Source: an uncultured Mollicutes bacterium (GTDB taxonomy: Bacteria > Bacillota_I > Bacilli_A > RFN20 > CAG-826). Taken from it: DNA of 23,794 nt. The stretch lies in contig URQK01000016.1 in the NCBI GenBank assembly GCA_900549975.1, forward strand, positions 1 through 23,794. Direction: 5' to 3'. This document shows positions 14,201 through 22,840 of the stretch, in pieces. The stretch's first letter is position 1. Each line of letters begins with the position of its first letter. A program made the translations under genes and the position numbers. The notes under the pieces were generated by a model, which did no database searches, had not been told where the DNA came from, and saw nothing but the letters and a program-made list of their open reading frames with translations.

Positions 14201-15895
14201 ATGAAATTTGAAGAAATACCATTAATAGTTCCTTCCCTTGATGAACTATCAAAAAAATATGGAGCATTGATTGAAAAATTAGAAAATGCTAAAACCGCAG
14301 AAGAGCAAATTAATGCATATAAGAAAATTATGAAATATGATGATCACGTAGCAACAATTTTTACTGTGATCTCTATTCGCTATTCATTAGATACCACTAA
14401 TGAAGAATATGTTAAGGCTAATGATGTACTTGATGAAATTGCTCCACAAGCACAAGTATTTAGTGATAAGATTAACAAAATCTTAGTATCTTCACCATTT
14501 AGAAAAGAATTAGAAGAAGAATTTGGACCATATTTATTTAAACAAATTGATATAGCTTTAAAATGTTTTGATCCAAAAATTATTGAAGATTTACAATTAG
14601 AAAATAAATTGGTTTCTAAATATAATAAAGTTATGGCTAGCGCTAAAATCAAATTTGAAGGTGGAGTTTATAATTTATCGCAAATGGGTAAATTCACAAC
14701 TGATGTTGATCGTGAACGCCGTAAAAAAGCTAGCAAAGCAGTGGCTAAATTCTTTGAAAAGCATCATGAAGAGATTGGACAAATTTATGATGATTTAGTT
14801 CACACTCGTGACAATATGGCTAAAAAATTAGGATTTAAAAATTATGTTGAATTAGGATATATGCGTTTAGGAAGATGCGATTATAATGCTGAAATGGTTG
14901 CAAATTATCGTAAACAAGTAGAAACTGTTTTAGTTCCTGTCTGGAAAAAATTATATAAACGTCAAATGAAACGTATTCACATTCGTAATCCACGTTTCTA
15001 TGATATGGGATTAAATTTCTTATCTGGAAACCCAACTCCAATTGGCAATCCAGAATACTTAGTAAAACAAGCCAATGAAATGTATCACGAAATGTCAAAA
15101 GAAACTGGTGAATTCTTTGAATATATGGTTGATAACCACATGATGGACTTAATCGCTAAACCAGGAAAACAAGGCGGTGGTTATATGACATATTTACCAG
15201 ATTATAAATGCCCATTTATTTTCTCTAACTTTAATGGCACATCTGGTGATGTTGATGTATTAACTCACGAATTTGGTCACGCTTATCAAGGATATTGTTC
15301 AAGAAATATTAAAGTATCAAGTTATCGTAGTCCAACATTAGAAGCTTGTGAAATTCACTCCATGTCAATGGAATTCTTTGCTTGGCCATGGATGGATAAA
15401 TTCTTTGGTAAAGATGATAATAAATATCGTTTCGCTCATTTAGCAGATGCAATTATGTTTGTTCCTTATGGCGTGACTGTTGATGAATTCCAACACTTCG
15501 TTTATGAAAATCCTAATGCTACTCATTTAGAAAGATGTGCAAAATGGCGTGAATTAGAAAAGAAATATACTCCTTTAAAGAACTATAAAGGATTTGATGT
15601 ATATGAAAACGGAAATTTATGGTTAAAACAAAGTCATATTTTCCAAACACCATTCTATTATATTGATTACACTTTAGCCCAAGTTTGTGCTTTCCAATTC
15701 TTAGTCGAAATGCGTAAGAACCAAGAAAGAGCTTGGAATAAATATAATAAATTATGTAAGATGGGCGGAAAATATCCATTCTTAGAATTACTTGAACATG
15801 CGCATTTAAGAAATCCTTTTGTTGATGGAAATATTAAGAAGGTTGTCCGTCCATTAATCAAAATACTAGATTCTTTTGATGACACTAATATGTAG
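14201..15895 (+). CDS. M3 family oligoendopeptidase
   Basis: Cytoplasmic zinc endopeptidase that cuts short peptides, in the thimet/PepF clan. The active site HEFGHAYQG has zinc ligands His356 and His360 and catalytic Glu357; Glu384 in CEIHSMSMEFF is the likely third ligand. The 564-residue length and the SMSMEFFAWPW stretch fit the non-PepF M3B group rather than classic PepF (about 600). No signal peptide is present, so it acts inside the cell, probably on imported or recycled peptides. ATG 14201 is nine bases after AGAGGTAA. It is a single-gene unit between two terminators. The protein is intact. Confidence 0.92.
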   Translation: MKFEEIPLIVPSLDELSKKYGALIEKLENAKTAEEQINAYKKIMKYDDHVATIFTVISIRYSLDTTNEEYVKANDVLDEIAPQAQVFSDKINKILVSSPFRKELEEEFGPYLFKQIDIALKCFDPKIIEDLQLENKLVSKYNKVMASAKIKFEGGVYNLSQMGKFTTDVDRERRKKASKAVAKFFEKHHEEIGQIYDDLVHTRDNMAKKLGFKNYVELGYMRLGRCDYNAEMVANYRKQVETVLVPVWKKLYKRQMKRIHIRNPRFYDMGLNFLSGNPTPIGNPEYLVKQANEMYHEMSKETGEFFEYMVDNHMMDLIAKPGKQGGGYMTYLPDYKCPFIFSNFNGTSGDVDVLTHEFGHAYQGYCSRNIKVSSYRSPTLEACEIHSMSMEFFAWPWMDKFFGKDDNKYRFAHLADAIMFVPYGVTVDEFQHFVYENPNATHLERCAKWRELEKKYTPLKNYKGFDVYENGNLWLKQSHIFQTPFYYIDYTLAQVCAFQFLVEMRKNQERAWNKYNKLCKMGGKYPFLELLEHAHLRNPFVDGNIKKVVRPLIKILDSFDDTNM

Positions 15896-15916
15896 TTATT
15901 GGTAAAAGACAAATAA

Positions 15917-15945
15917 AAAAAGCTTACAAAATTGTAGGCTTTTTT
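15917..15945. terminator. Bidirectional terminator between converging genes
   Basis: A 13-bp stem (15917-15929 with 15932-15944, one G-T pair) is flanked by an A-run on the left and a T-run on the right. It serves the peptidase gene on the plus strand and the small membrane protein gene on the minus strand. Confidence 0.85.
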
Positions 15946-15969
15946 AATGGGTCAAACTTATTTTAAAAA

Positions 15970-16203
15970 TTAGTCAATCCACCAAACTTGTTTTCCAAGA
16001 ATTACACGGATGACATCCCAAATCCAAAGAATTATGAAGCCGCAGCAAATTAAAAGGATAACAGCTAAGATTATTCCGACTAAATTATTCTTTGCTAATG
16101 ATCTAAATAATCTCATTAAGTTACCATAGATGCCACAAAAAATGGTAAGTAATACACGGACAATATATGGTAATCCTTCAAGTGCTTTTACTAAATCTTT
16201 CAT
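15970..16203 (-). CDS. Small two-helix membrane protein of unknown function
   Basis: A 77-residue protein with two hydrophobic segments (about 12-26 and 40-65), a basic stretch between them (RLFRSLAK) and an aromatic C-terminus ending WWID. ATG 16203 is chosen because GGAGGA lies seven bases upstream; the longer frame to 16323 runs through the promoter. Similar small proteins with a KALEGLPxxV-like start and an (I/L)WxxDxxxx(I/L) end occur as hypotheticals in Firmicutes, but I cannot name a characterised family. It has its own promoter and is divergent from the ATP synthase operon. Function is unknown. Confidence 0.7.
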   Translation of the reverse strand: MKDLVKALEGLPYIVRVLLTIFCGIYGNLMRLFRSLAKNNLVGIILAVILLICCGFIILWIWDVIRVILGKQVWWID

Positions 16204-16225
16204 GATAAAAATCCTCCACATAATT

Positions 16226-16234
16226 ATTATATCA
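16226..16234 (-). promoter_or_regulatory. Extended -10 promoter of the small membrane protein
   Basis: TGATATAAT on the minus strand is a perfect extended -10 element, 23 bases before the start codon. The -35 position is poor (AATATT), as is common with extended -10 promoters. A perfect 14-base palindrome AAAATTGCAATTTT (16257-16270) lies just upstream and could be an operator. Confidence 0.6.
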
Positions 16235-16362
16235 CATAAAATAAAAAGAATATTACAAAATTGCAATTTTTGTTTATTCTTTAAGAATGTAAAAAATAAT
16301 AGATTGTTGATTTTAGATTTCAAACACTTGATTTAAAAGTGTTCGACATTAGAAAATAACAA

Positions 16363-16391
16363 TTGAAAAAAAATATTATATTATTTATAAT
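16363..16391 (+). promoter_or_regulatory. Promoter of the ATP synthase operon
   Basis: TTGAAA (16363-16368), 17 bases, TATAAT (16386-16391). The transcript would have a leader of about 42 bases before atpI, with a weak GAGTGAAT/ATTTGCTC hairpin. A 7-bp inverted repeat (16323-16329 with 16337-16343) lies 20 bases upstream. Confidence 0.8.
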
Positions 16392-16440
16392 ATAAGGCGA
16401 GTGAATAAGTCTATATTTGCTCAAGAAAGGTAAGAAAATA

Positions 16441-16842
16441 ATGACTAATAAATCGTTTTTTTCCACTTTTAATAAAGAAGATAAATTAGTTTTTATTATT
16501 TCAACTTTATTTTCGGTAGTTACATTATTAGTTTTATTGGTTTTATCAATATGTCATGTTACTAGTTATTGGTTGATATTAAGTAATTTCATTGGTTATG
16601 TCGTTGGTGTAATTATGCATTATTTAACGGTAATTATGATAAATAAAAGTCAAGTGGAGAATTATAAGATTGTAGTAAAAAATTTATTTGTCACTCGTCA
16701 ATTGGCTTATGTCATTTCTTTAATAGGAGTATTCTTCTTTACCCGTGATATATGGCCAATTCTTTGTTGCTTACTTGGAATCTTATCAATTAAGTTTGCT
16801 ATTTACTTATTGTTATTAAGGAGAAAAGGTGTTAATGAATAA
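16441..16842 (+). CDS. atpI: ATP synthase subunit I-like membrane protein
   Basis: A 133-residue protein with four hydrophobic segments (about 17-38, 42-68, 85-103 and 105-126), the size and topology of AtpI. AtpI proteins help assemble the c-ring and may aid ion loading. Sequence identity with the family is weak, so the call rests mainly on topology and on its place as first gene before atpB. ATG 16441 follows AAAGG by ten bases; the earlier in-frame codon at 16417 lacks a site. Its last eight bases overlap the atpB start, so translation is probably coupled. Confidence 0.7.
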   Translation: MTNKSFFSTFNKEDKLVFIISTLFSVVTLLVLLVLSICHVTSYWLILSNFIGYVVGVIMHYLTVIMINKSQVENYKIVVKNLFVTRQLAYVISLIGVFFFTRDIWPILCCLLGILSIKFAIYLLLLRRKGVNE

Positions 16843-17590
16843 AGTTTGGGATTACATTGTCAATAAAATGCCTGGCGAATTAATAGTTTCACTAATCATC
16901 ATGTTAGTGATTGCTATTTTTGCTATAGTTTTAGGACATGCAATTAAGAAAGCAGATCCAACTAAAGCACCTAAAGGGTTAGCTTTTATAGCGGATTTTA
17001 TTGTTGATTTCTCTTATTCGACAATCCGACAAAATCTTGGTAATGTTTATGATTTTGTCGCTCCATATTTTATATTTTTAATATTCTATGTTCCAATGGC
17101 GTTTATGTCTGGATTATTAGGACTAGCTTCGCCAATGACATACTTTACAATTCCATTATGTTTAGCATTAGTTAGTTGGGTAGGAATTCAAATATCGGCA
17201 ATTAAATATCAAAAATTAGATTACTTAAAGAGTTTTACTGATCCATTACCGCCATGGTTACCAGTGTTTATTCCTATTAATATTTTATCTAAATTATCAC
17301 CATTATTATCATTATCTATTCGTATGTTTGGTAATGCCTTAGCGGGATCAATATTAATGCTTTTAGTATATTGGGGAACAGGATTATTAAGTAATGCGTT
17401 ATTCTCATTTATAACTCCATCGGCATTTAACATCTTTGGTGTTATAATTGCCCCTGTCTTACATGCATATTTTGATGTATTTGGCTCATTTATTCAAACT
17501 TTAATTTTCGTCTTATTATCGATGCTTCTTATTGCTAAAGAAATACCAGCGCCGGTAAATAGAGAAATTAAAATAAAACAAGTAAAATAA
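16835..17590 (+). CDS. atpB: ATP synthase F0 subunit a
   Basis: Membrane stator subunit that forms the two ion half-channels against the c-ring. The essential Arg163 is in SLSIRMFGNALAG, and the last helix has AYFDVFGSFIQTLIF, both typical. The 251-residue length is normal. ATG 16835 lies just after GGAGAAAAGGTG and overlaps the end of atpI by eight bases; the GTG at 16829 falls in the ribosome binding site. The C-terminus is short and basic. Ion choice is better judged from the c subunit. Confidence 0.95.
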   Translation: MNKVWDYIVNKMPGELIVSLIIMLVIAIFAIVLGHAIKKADPTKAPKGLAFIADFIVDFSYSTIRQNLGNVYDFVAPYFIFLIFYVPMAFMSGLLGLASPMTYFTIPLCLALVSWVGIQISAIKYQKLDYLKSFTDPLPPWLPVFIPINILSKLSPLLSLSIRMFGNALAGSILMLLVYWGTGLLSNALFSFITPSAFNIFGVIIAPVLHAYFDVFGSFIQTLIFVLLSMLLIAKEIPAPVNREIKIKQVK

Positions 17591-17612
17591 AACTAGTAAG
17601 GAGGAAATATTT

Positions 17613-17882
17613 ATGTTATCTAGTTTAATTAGTTTAGCTGCTGATTTATCAGTAGGATCAGGTTTAGCTTTAATTGGAGCAGGTATTGCAGTATTTACTG
17701 GATTTGGTTCTGGTATTGGTGAAGGTAATATTGCTGCTCACGCAATGGACGCAATTGGTCGTAACCCAGAAGCAACAAGCAATATTCGTTCAAACATGGT
17801 TATGGGTATTGCCTTAGCAGAAACAACTGGTATTTATGGTTTCGCTATCGCAATTTTAATTTTAGTATTCGTTTTATTCTAA
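17613..17882 (+). CDS. atpE: ATP synthase F0 subunit c, two-carboxylate Na+ type
   Basis: An 89-residue hairpin of two membrane helices joined by the polar loop (GRNPEA) that meets the central stalk. Helix 1 has GSGIGEG with Glu37; helix 2 has ALAETTGIYG with Glu70, Thr71, Thr72 and Tyr75. The 33-residue spacing and residue types match the Na+-binding c-rings of Ilyobacter (Gln32, Glu65, Ser66, Thr67, Tyr70), but with Glu at the Gln32 position as in the two-carboxylate ring of Fusobacterium nucleatum. A proton ring would normally lack the polar T-T-x-x-Y set. Sodium coupling is therefore predicted, not proven. GGAGGAAA precedes the ATG. A strong ribosome binding site suits the high copy number of this subunit. 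Confidence 0.95.
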   Translation: MLSSLISLAADLSVGSGLALIGAGIAVFTGFGSGIGEGNIAAHAMDAIGRNPEATSNIRSNMVMGIALAETTGIYGFAIAILILVFVLF

Positions 17883-17920
17883 TAATAATTTAAGTATTTG
17901 AGTTAAGGAGGATTAATATT

Positions 17921-18502
17921 ATGGGCACAATCAAAAATTTGCTAATAATGTTTACTAGTGTTTCTGAACCTAGTAATGATCCTTTTGCAGACTTAAAAAC
18001 AATAGGTCAAAAAATAATTCCAAGTGATATTTGGAGCTTTGTTGTACAACTTCTTGCTACGGCTATTTTAGTGTTCATTCTTGCTAAGTTTTTAGTTAAA
18101 CCAGCTAAAAAATTTATTGAAGAACGTAAAGCATTTATTGATAATAATATTAATGAAGCTGTTAATAAAAATAAAGAAGCAGATGAGCATCTTAATGTTG
18201 CTGAAACAAGACTTAAAAATTCTCGTAAAGAAAGTAAAGATATTATTGATGCTGCAAAAGTAACTGCCATGAATGAAAAGAAAAGAATCATGGATGAAAC
18301 AAAACAAGAAGTGGCTAATATGAAAGATAAAGCTTACAAAGACATTGAAAGCGAACGCTTAAAAATGAAAGAAGACATTTCTTCAGAAGTTATTGATGTT
18401 GCTTTATTAGCGGCTTCTAAAGTTGTGAATCGTAACATCAATGACGAAGATAATCACAAGATTGTTTCTGATTTCGTAAACGGAAAAGGAGATAATGAAT
18501 AA
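17921..18502 (+). CDS. atpF: ATP synthase F0 subunit b
   Basis: Peripheral stalk subunit of 193 residues. One membrane helix (about 38-58) follows a polar N-terminal stretch of about 37 residues that is longer than in E. coli b; then a long charged coiled coil runs to the C-terminus, ending in a region that contacts delta. The N-terminal extension has no lipobox Cys, unlike the b subunits of several Mycoplasma species. AAGGAGG lies nine bases before ATG 17921. The stop and the atpH start overlap as TAATG. Confidence 0.92.
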   Translation: MGTIKNLLIMFTSVSEPSNDPFADLKTIGQKIIPSDIWSFVVQLLATAILVFILAKFLVKPAKKFIEERKAFIDNNINEAVNKNKEADEHLNVAETRLKNSRKESKDIIDAAKVTAMNEKKRIMDETKQEVANMKDKAYKDIESERLKMKEDISSEVIDVALLAASKVVNRNINDEDNHKIVSDFVNGKGDNE

Positions 18503-19056
18503 TGGATACCGTCGCTAATCGTTATGCGGTGGCGTTATTATCAATCGCTCGCGAAGAAGGAAAAGTACAAGAATATATTAATGAAGTTGAACAAATTCTT
18601 GATGTGTTAGAACAAAATGAAGGATTTTTACGCATTTTAAAAGATTATGGTTTAACTAATGAAGAGAAAAAAGAAACTATTGATGTCTGTTTTAAAGGAA
18701 AAATAAGAGAATATATTCTCAATACTTTTTACGTTGTCGTCGATAATAATCGCGGCGCAATTATGGAAGATGTATTAAGCGAGTTTATAAAATTAGGTTA
18801 TAAAGAATTAAATATAAAAAAAGGTTACGTATATACTACAATTAGTTTAACTCCAGAAGAAATAAAACAAATGGAAGTTAAAACATCAAAAATGCTGAAT
18901 GCAACAGTAGTATTACAAAATAAGATAGATAAAGATTTAGTAGGTGGATTTAAAATTCAAGTTGATGATTTTATCATAGATCAATCTTTAAAACACAAAT
19001 TAGCGGATTTAAAAGACACATTACTAAAGAAGGGAGATGTCATTGATGGAAATTAA
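18502..19056 (+). CDS. atpH: ATP synthase F1 subunit delta
   Basis: A 184-residue protein linking the top of the alpha/beta ring to the b stalk. The N-terminal helical bundle (ANRYAVALLSIA) and the C-terminal family signature LVGGFKIQVDDFIID are clear. It overlaps atpF by one base and atpA by eleven, so translation is tightly coupled. Confidence 0.94.
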   Translation: MDTVANRYAVALLSIAREEGKVQEYINEVEQILDVLEQNEGFLRILKDYGLTNEEKKETIDVCFKGKIREYILNTFYVVVDNNRGAIMEDVLSEFIKLGYKELNIKKGYVYTTISLTPEEIKQMEVKTSKMLNATVVLQNKIDKDLVGGFKIQVDDFIIDQSLKHKLADLKDTLLKKGDVIDGN

Positions 19057-20554
19057 AGCAAATGAAATTTCATCTTTAATTAAAGAACAAATCAAAAAAT
19101 ATCATCATAAAATGGAATTACTCGATACAGGAAAAGTAATGACTGTTGGTGATGGTGTTGCCATGGTACATGGTTTAGAAAATGCCATGCTATCAGAATT
19201 GGTCCTTTTTGATAATGGAGTGTATGGAATGGTATTATCACTAGAAGAAGACGCAGTTGGCGTTGTTATTTTTGGTGATGATAGTTCTATTAAAGAAGAA
19301 GATGTTGTTACAAGAACTAATAAAATTGTAGAAATACCAGTAGGCGATAATTTCTTAGGAAGAGTTGTTAACCCATTAGGACAACCGATTGATGGTTTAG
19401 GACCGATTGAATCATCAAAAACTAGACCAATTGAACGTATTGCTCCGGGTGTTATTACTCGTAAATCCGTTGATACTCCGCTTCAAACAGGTATTAAAGC
19501 AATCGATTCTATGATTCCTATTGGACGTGGGCAAAGAGAATTAATTATTGGCGATCGTCAAACAGGAAAGACTGCTATTGCTGTTGATACGATTATTAAT
19601 CAAAAAGATCAAAACATGAAATGTGTTTATGTTGCTATTGGTCAAAAAGCTTCAACAGTTGCCCAAGTGGTGGAAAAATTAAGAGTGCATGGTGCTCTTG
19701 ATTATACAGTAGTTGTAGTTGCTACTGCTAGTGAAATGGCACCTATTCAATATATTGCTCCATATGCTGGTGTTACTTTAGCTGAAGAATGGATGGAAAA
19801 GGGCGAAGACGTCTTAATCGTGTATGATGATTTAAGTAAACACGCTGTTGCTTATCGTACATTATCATTATTATTAAGAAGACCAGCTGGAAGAGAAGCT
19901 TATCCGGGCGATGTATTCTACTTGCATTCTCGTTTGCTTGAAAGAGCGGCTAGACTTAATAAAGATTATGGCGGTGGCTCAATTACAGCATTACCAATTA
20001 TTGAAACACAAGCTGGCGATATTTCTGCTTATATTCCAACAAACGTAATTTCAATTACTGATGGTCAAATTTTCTTACAAGCTGATTTATTTGCTTCTGG
20101 ACAAAGACCAGCAGTAGATACTGGTTTATCTGTATCACGTGTTGGTAGTGCAGCTCAAATTAAAGCAATCAAACAAGTATCAGGTACTTTAAAAATTGAG
20201 TTGGCAAATTATCGTGAATTACAAGCATTTGCCCAATTTGGCTCAGATTTAGATAAATCTACTAAAGATGTTTTAAATCATGGCGCTAAAGTATATGAAT
20301 TATTAAAACAAAAACAATATGATTCGATGAATGTATTTGATCAAGTTATTGAATTGTTTACAGCTAAGCATCGTATTATTGATGATATTGATATTGAAAG
20401 TATTCAAGACTATGAATCATCATTAGTTAATTATATGAATACTAATCAAAAAGAACTTATGGCAGAATTAAAAGATAAGAAGGCTATAAGTAAAGAATTA
20501 GAAGAACAATTATTGAAAGTTATTAAAGAATTTACATTAACATATTTAGGCTAA
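19046..20554 (+). CDS. atpA: ATP synthase F1 subunit alpha
   Basis: Non-catalytic nucleotide-binding subunit of the F1 hexamer. ATG 19046 is chosen over ATG 19037 because MEIKANEISSLIKEQI lines up with the usual MSIKAEEISSLIKQQI start, the length becomes 502 as in Bacillus, and GGGAG lies nine bases upstream. Walker A is GDRQTGKT at 169-176; the catalytic-site Arg is in SVSRVGSAAQ. No departures from the family were seen. Confidence 0.97.
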   Translation: MEIKANEISSLIKEQIKKYHHKMELLDTGKVMTVGDGVAMVHGLENAMLSELVLFDNGVYGMVLSLEEDAVGVVIFGDDSSIKEEDVVTRTNKIVEIPVGDNFLGRVVNPLGQPIDGLGPIESSKTRPIERIAPGVITRKSVDTPLQTGIKAIDSMIPIGRGQRELIIGDRQTGKTAIAVDTIINQKDQNMKCVYVAIGQKASTVAQVVEKLRVHGALDYTVVVVATASEMAPIQYIAPYAGVTLAEEWMEKGEDVLIVYDDLSKHAVAYRTLSLLLRRPAGREAYPGDVFYLHSRLLERAARLNKDYGGGSITALPIIETQAGDISAYIPTNVISITDGQIFLQADLFASGQRPAVDTGLSVSRVGSAAQIKAIKQVSGTLKIELANYRELQAFAQFGSDLDKSTKDVLNHGAKVYELLKQKQYDSMNVFDQVIELFTAKHRIIDDIDIESIQDYESSLVNYMNTNQKELMAELKDKKAISKELEEQLLKVIKEFTLTYLG

Positions 20555-20575
20555 TGTAGTTAGGAGGTGTATACA

Positions 20576-21427
20576 ATGGCAATGAACTTAGAACAAACTA
20601 AGGCAAGAATAAAATCGGTTGCGTCAACTAAAAAAATAACTAAAGCTATGGAATTAGTGGCAACTGCTAAACTCAAAACTGCCAAAAATATTAATGCCCA
20701 AGTGTCACCTTTCCGTGATGAAGTATTTGAAATTATGTCTTATTGTATGATGAATTTAGATGATAAATCAAATATTTATTTAAATGAAAATACTAATAGT
20801 GATAAATCACTTTTTATTATTATTAATTCAACATTAGGTTTATGTGGTGGATATAACATTAATATGCAAAAATTTGCTTCATCTTTAATCAATAAAGACA
20901 AAGATGACTTAATTATTGTTGGTAATAAAAGTATTAGCTACTTTAACAATCAAAACTATCACATTGTTAAAACATTTGAATTACCATCTTTATCCCTTAA
21001 AGAAACAACATCTAAGCAAATTATGAATTATGTTATTCATGAATTTGATTTAGGCAAATATAAATCGGTACAATTATTATCAACAAAGTTTTTGAATTCA
21101 TTAACATTTGTACCGCAAATTACCCAAATACTTCCAATAGCTAATACTTCAAATGCACCAAAAATGACACGAGAATTACTTCTTGAACCAAGTGCAGACG
21201 AGGTACTTACTAATTTAATACCATTTTATGTTAATACTGCGTTAAAAACATTACTTCTTGAATCAATGCTTTGCGAACAAGCTTCAAGAAGAACAGCGAT
21301 GGAAACCGCAAATGATAACGCCAATGAATTACAAGAAAAATTGCTTCTTGAGTTTAATAAATCACGTCAAGCCGCGATTACTCAAGAAATTACCGAAATA
21401 TCTTCCGCAGCTAATGCGAATCAGTAA
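20576..21427 (+). CDS. atpG: ATP synthase F1 subunit gamma
   Basis: Central rotor shaft, 283 residues. The N-terminal helix (RIKSVASTKKITKAMELVA) and C-terminal helix (ASRRTAMETANDNA) form the coiled coil inside the alpha/beta ring. The start is ATG 20576, six bases after GGAGGTG; GTG 20567 lies inside that site. The central domain is ordinary (LCGGYN). Confidence 0.95.
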   Translation: MAMNLEQTKARIKSVASTKKITKAMELVATAKLKTAKNINAQVSPFRDEVFEIMSYCMMNLDDKSNIYLNENTNSDKSLFIIINSTLGLCGGYNINMQKFASSLINKDKDDLIIVGNKSISYFNNQNYHIVKTFELPSLSLKETTSKQIMNYVIHEFDLGKYKSVQLLSTKFLNSLTFVPQITQILPIANTSNAPKMTRELLLEPSADEVLTNLIPFYVNTALKTLLLESMLCEQASRRTAMETANDNANELQEKLLLEFNKSRQAAITQEITEISSAANANQ

Positions 21428-21438
21428 GGAGGAAGAAC

Positions 21439-22839
21439 ATGAAAAAGAAAATTTTATATGGTCGAGTATGCCAAGTTCAAGGACCAGTAGTGGATGTTCG
21501 TTTTGGTGATGAATTGCCAGGACTTAGAACCGCTATTGAAATTGAAAATGGTGATCAAAAACTTATTGTTGAAGTTGCTCAACACGTTGGTGATGATACC
21601 GTAAGATGTATTTCTATGGGACCAACGGAAGGATTAACAAGAAATCTCCGTGCTAAAGCTTTTAATGAACCAATTTTGGTGCCAGTTGGTAAATGTACCT
21701 TATCGCGTTTATTTAACGTATTAGGTGAACCAATTGATGGCCTTGGCGAAGTTAAGGCTGATCTTAAGTTACCAATTCACCGTTTGGCACCATCTTATGA
21801 AGAACAAAAAACAGAAACTGAAATTCTTGAAACTGGAATTAAAGTTATCGATTTACTTTGTCCTTATGTTAAAGGCGGTAAGATTGGTCTTTTTGGTGGA
21901 GCGGGTGTAGGAAAAACCGTTTTAATTCAAGAATTAATTAATAATATTGCTACAGAACATGGTGGTATATCCGTCTTTACTGGTGTCGGAGAAAGAACAC
22001 GTGAAGGTAACGACTTATATAACGAAATGAAAGAATCTGGTGTTATTAATAAAACATGTCTTGTCTTTGGACAAATGAATGAACCACCAGGAAGTAGAAT
22101 GCGTGTTGCTTTAACTGGTTTAACCATGGCGGAATATTTCCGTGATTATGAGCATCAAGATGTATTACTATTTATTGATAATATTTTCCGTTTTACTCAA
22201 GCAGGTAGTGAAGTTTCCGCCCTTTTAGGAAGAATGCCTTCTGCAGTTGGCTATCAACCAACTCTAGCTACAGAAATGGGACAACTTCAAGAAAGAATTA
22301 CATCTACAAAATATGGATCAATTACTTCTGTTCAAGCAGTTTATGTTCCTGCAGATGACTTAACTGACCCAGCACCAGCAACAACATTTACCCACTTAGA
22401 TGCTAAAACTGTATTATCACGTGACATTGCCTCATTAGGTATTTATCCAGCTGTTTCGCCACTCGAATCATCAAGCCGCGCTTTAGACCCAGAAATTGTT
22501 GGTAAAAAACATTACGAAGTTGCTTTAAAAGTTCAACAAATTTTACAACGATATAAAGAATTACAAGATATTATTGCCATTTTAGGTATGGATGAATTAT
22601 CGGAAGAAGATAAGAAACTTGTTAACCGCGCTCGTAGAATTAGAAACTTCTTATCTCAACCTCTTCACGTTGCCGAACAATTCTTAGATTATAAAGGTGT
22701 GTATGTTCCAGTAGAACAAACTGTCGAGTCTTTTGCGGCCATTATTGATGGAAAATATGACGATTTACCAGAGCAAGCATTCTTATATTGTGGTACAGTA
22801 GAAGATGTTGTTAAAAAGGCTAAGGAACTAGAAAAGTAG
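21439..22839 (+). CDS. atpD: ATP synthase F1 subunit beta
   Basis: Catalytic subunit, 466 residues. Walker A is GGAGVGKT at 153-160; GERTREGNDLY, LLFIDNIFRF (Walker B), MPSAVGYQPTLATEMG and the DELSEED lever (MDELSEED) are all present. The family signature reads PAVSPLESSS, with Ser where most bacteria have Asp. The start ATG follows GGAGGAAG by three bases, close but with the strongest site in the gap; no better ATG exists. Confidence 0.97.
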   Translation: MKKKILYGRVCQVQGPVVDVRFGDELPGLRTAIEIENGDQKLIVEVAQHVGDDTVRCISMGPTEGLTRNLRAKAFNEPILVPVGKCTLSRLFNVLGEPIDGLGEVKADLKLPIHRLAPSYEEQKTETEILETGIKVIDLLCPYVKGGKIGLFGGAGVGKTVLIQELINNIATEHGGISVFTGVGERTREGNDLYNEMKESGVINKTCLVFGQMNEPPGSRMRVALTGLTMAEYFRDYEHQDVLLFIDNIFRFTQAGSEVSALLGRMPSAVGYQPTLATEMGQLQERITSTKYGSITSVQAVYVPADDLTDPAPATTFTHLDAKTVLSRDIASLGIYPAVSPLESSSRALDPEIVGKKHYEVALKVQQILQRYKELQDIIAILGMDELSEEDKKLVNRARRIRNFLSQPLHVAEQFLDYKGVYVPVEQTVESFAAIIDGKYDDLPEQAFLYCGTVEDVVKKAKELEK

Positions 22840-22840
22840 T

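Noticed and set aside
15970..16323. 117-residue version of the small minus-strand membrane protein
   Set aside because: The extension would run through the extended -10 promoter and the GGAGGA ribosome binding site that precede ATG 16203.
19037..19045. ATG 19037 as the atpA start
   Set aside because: It lies too close to the Shine-Dalgarno and adds three residues not found in the family; ATG 19046 aligns with known AtpA starts.
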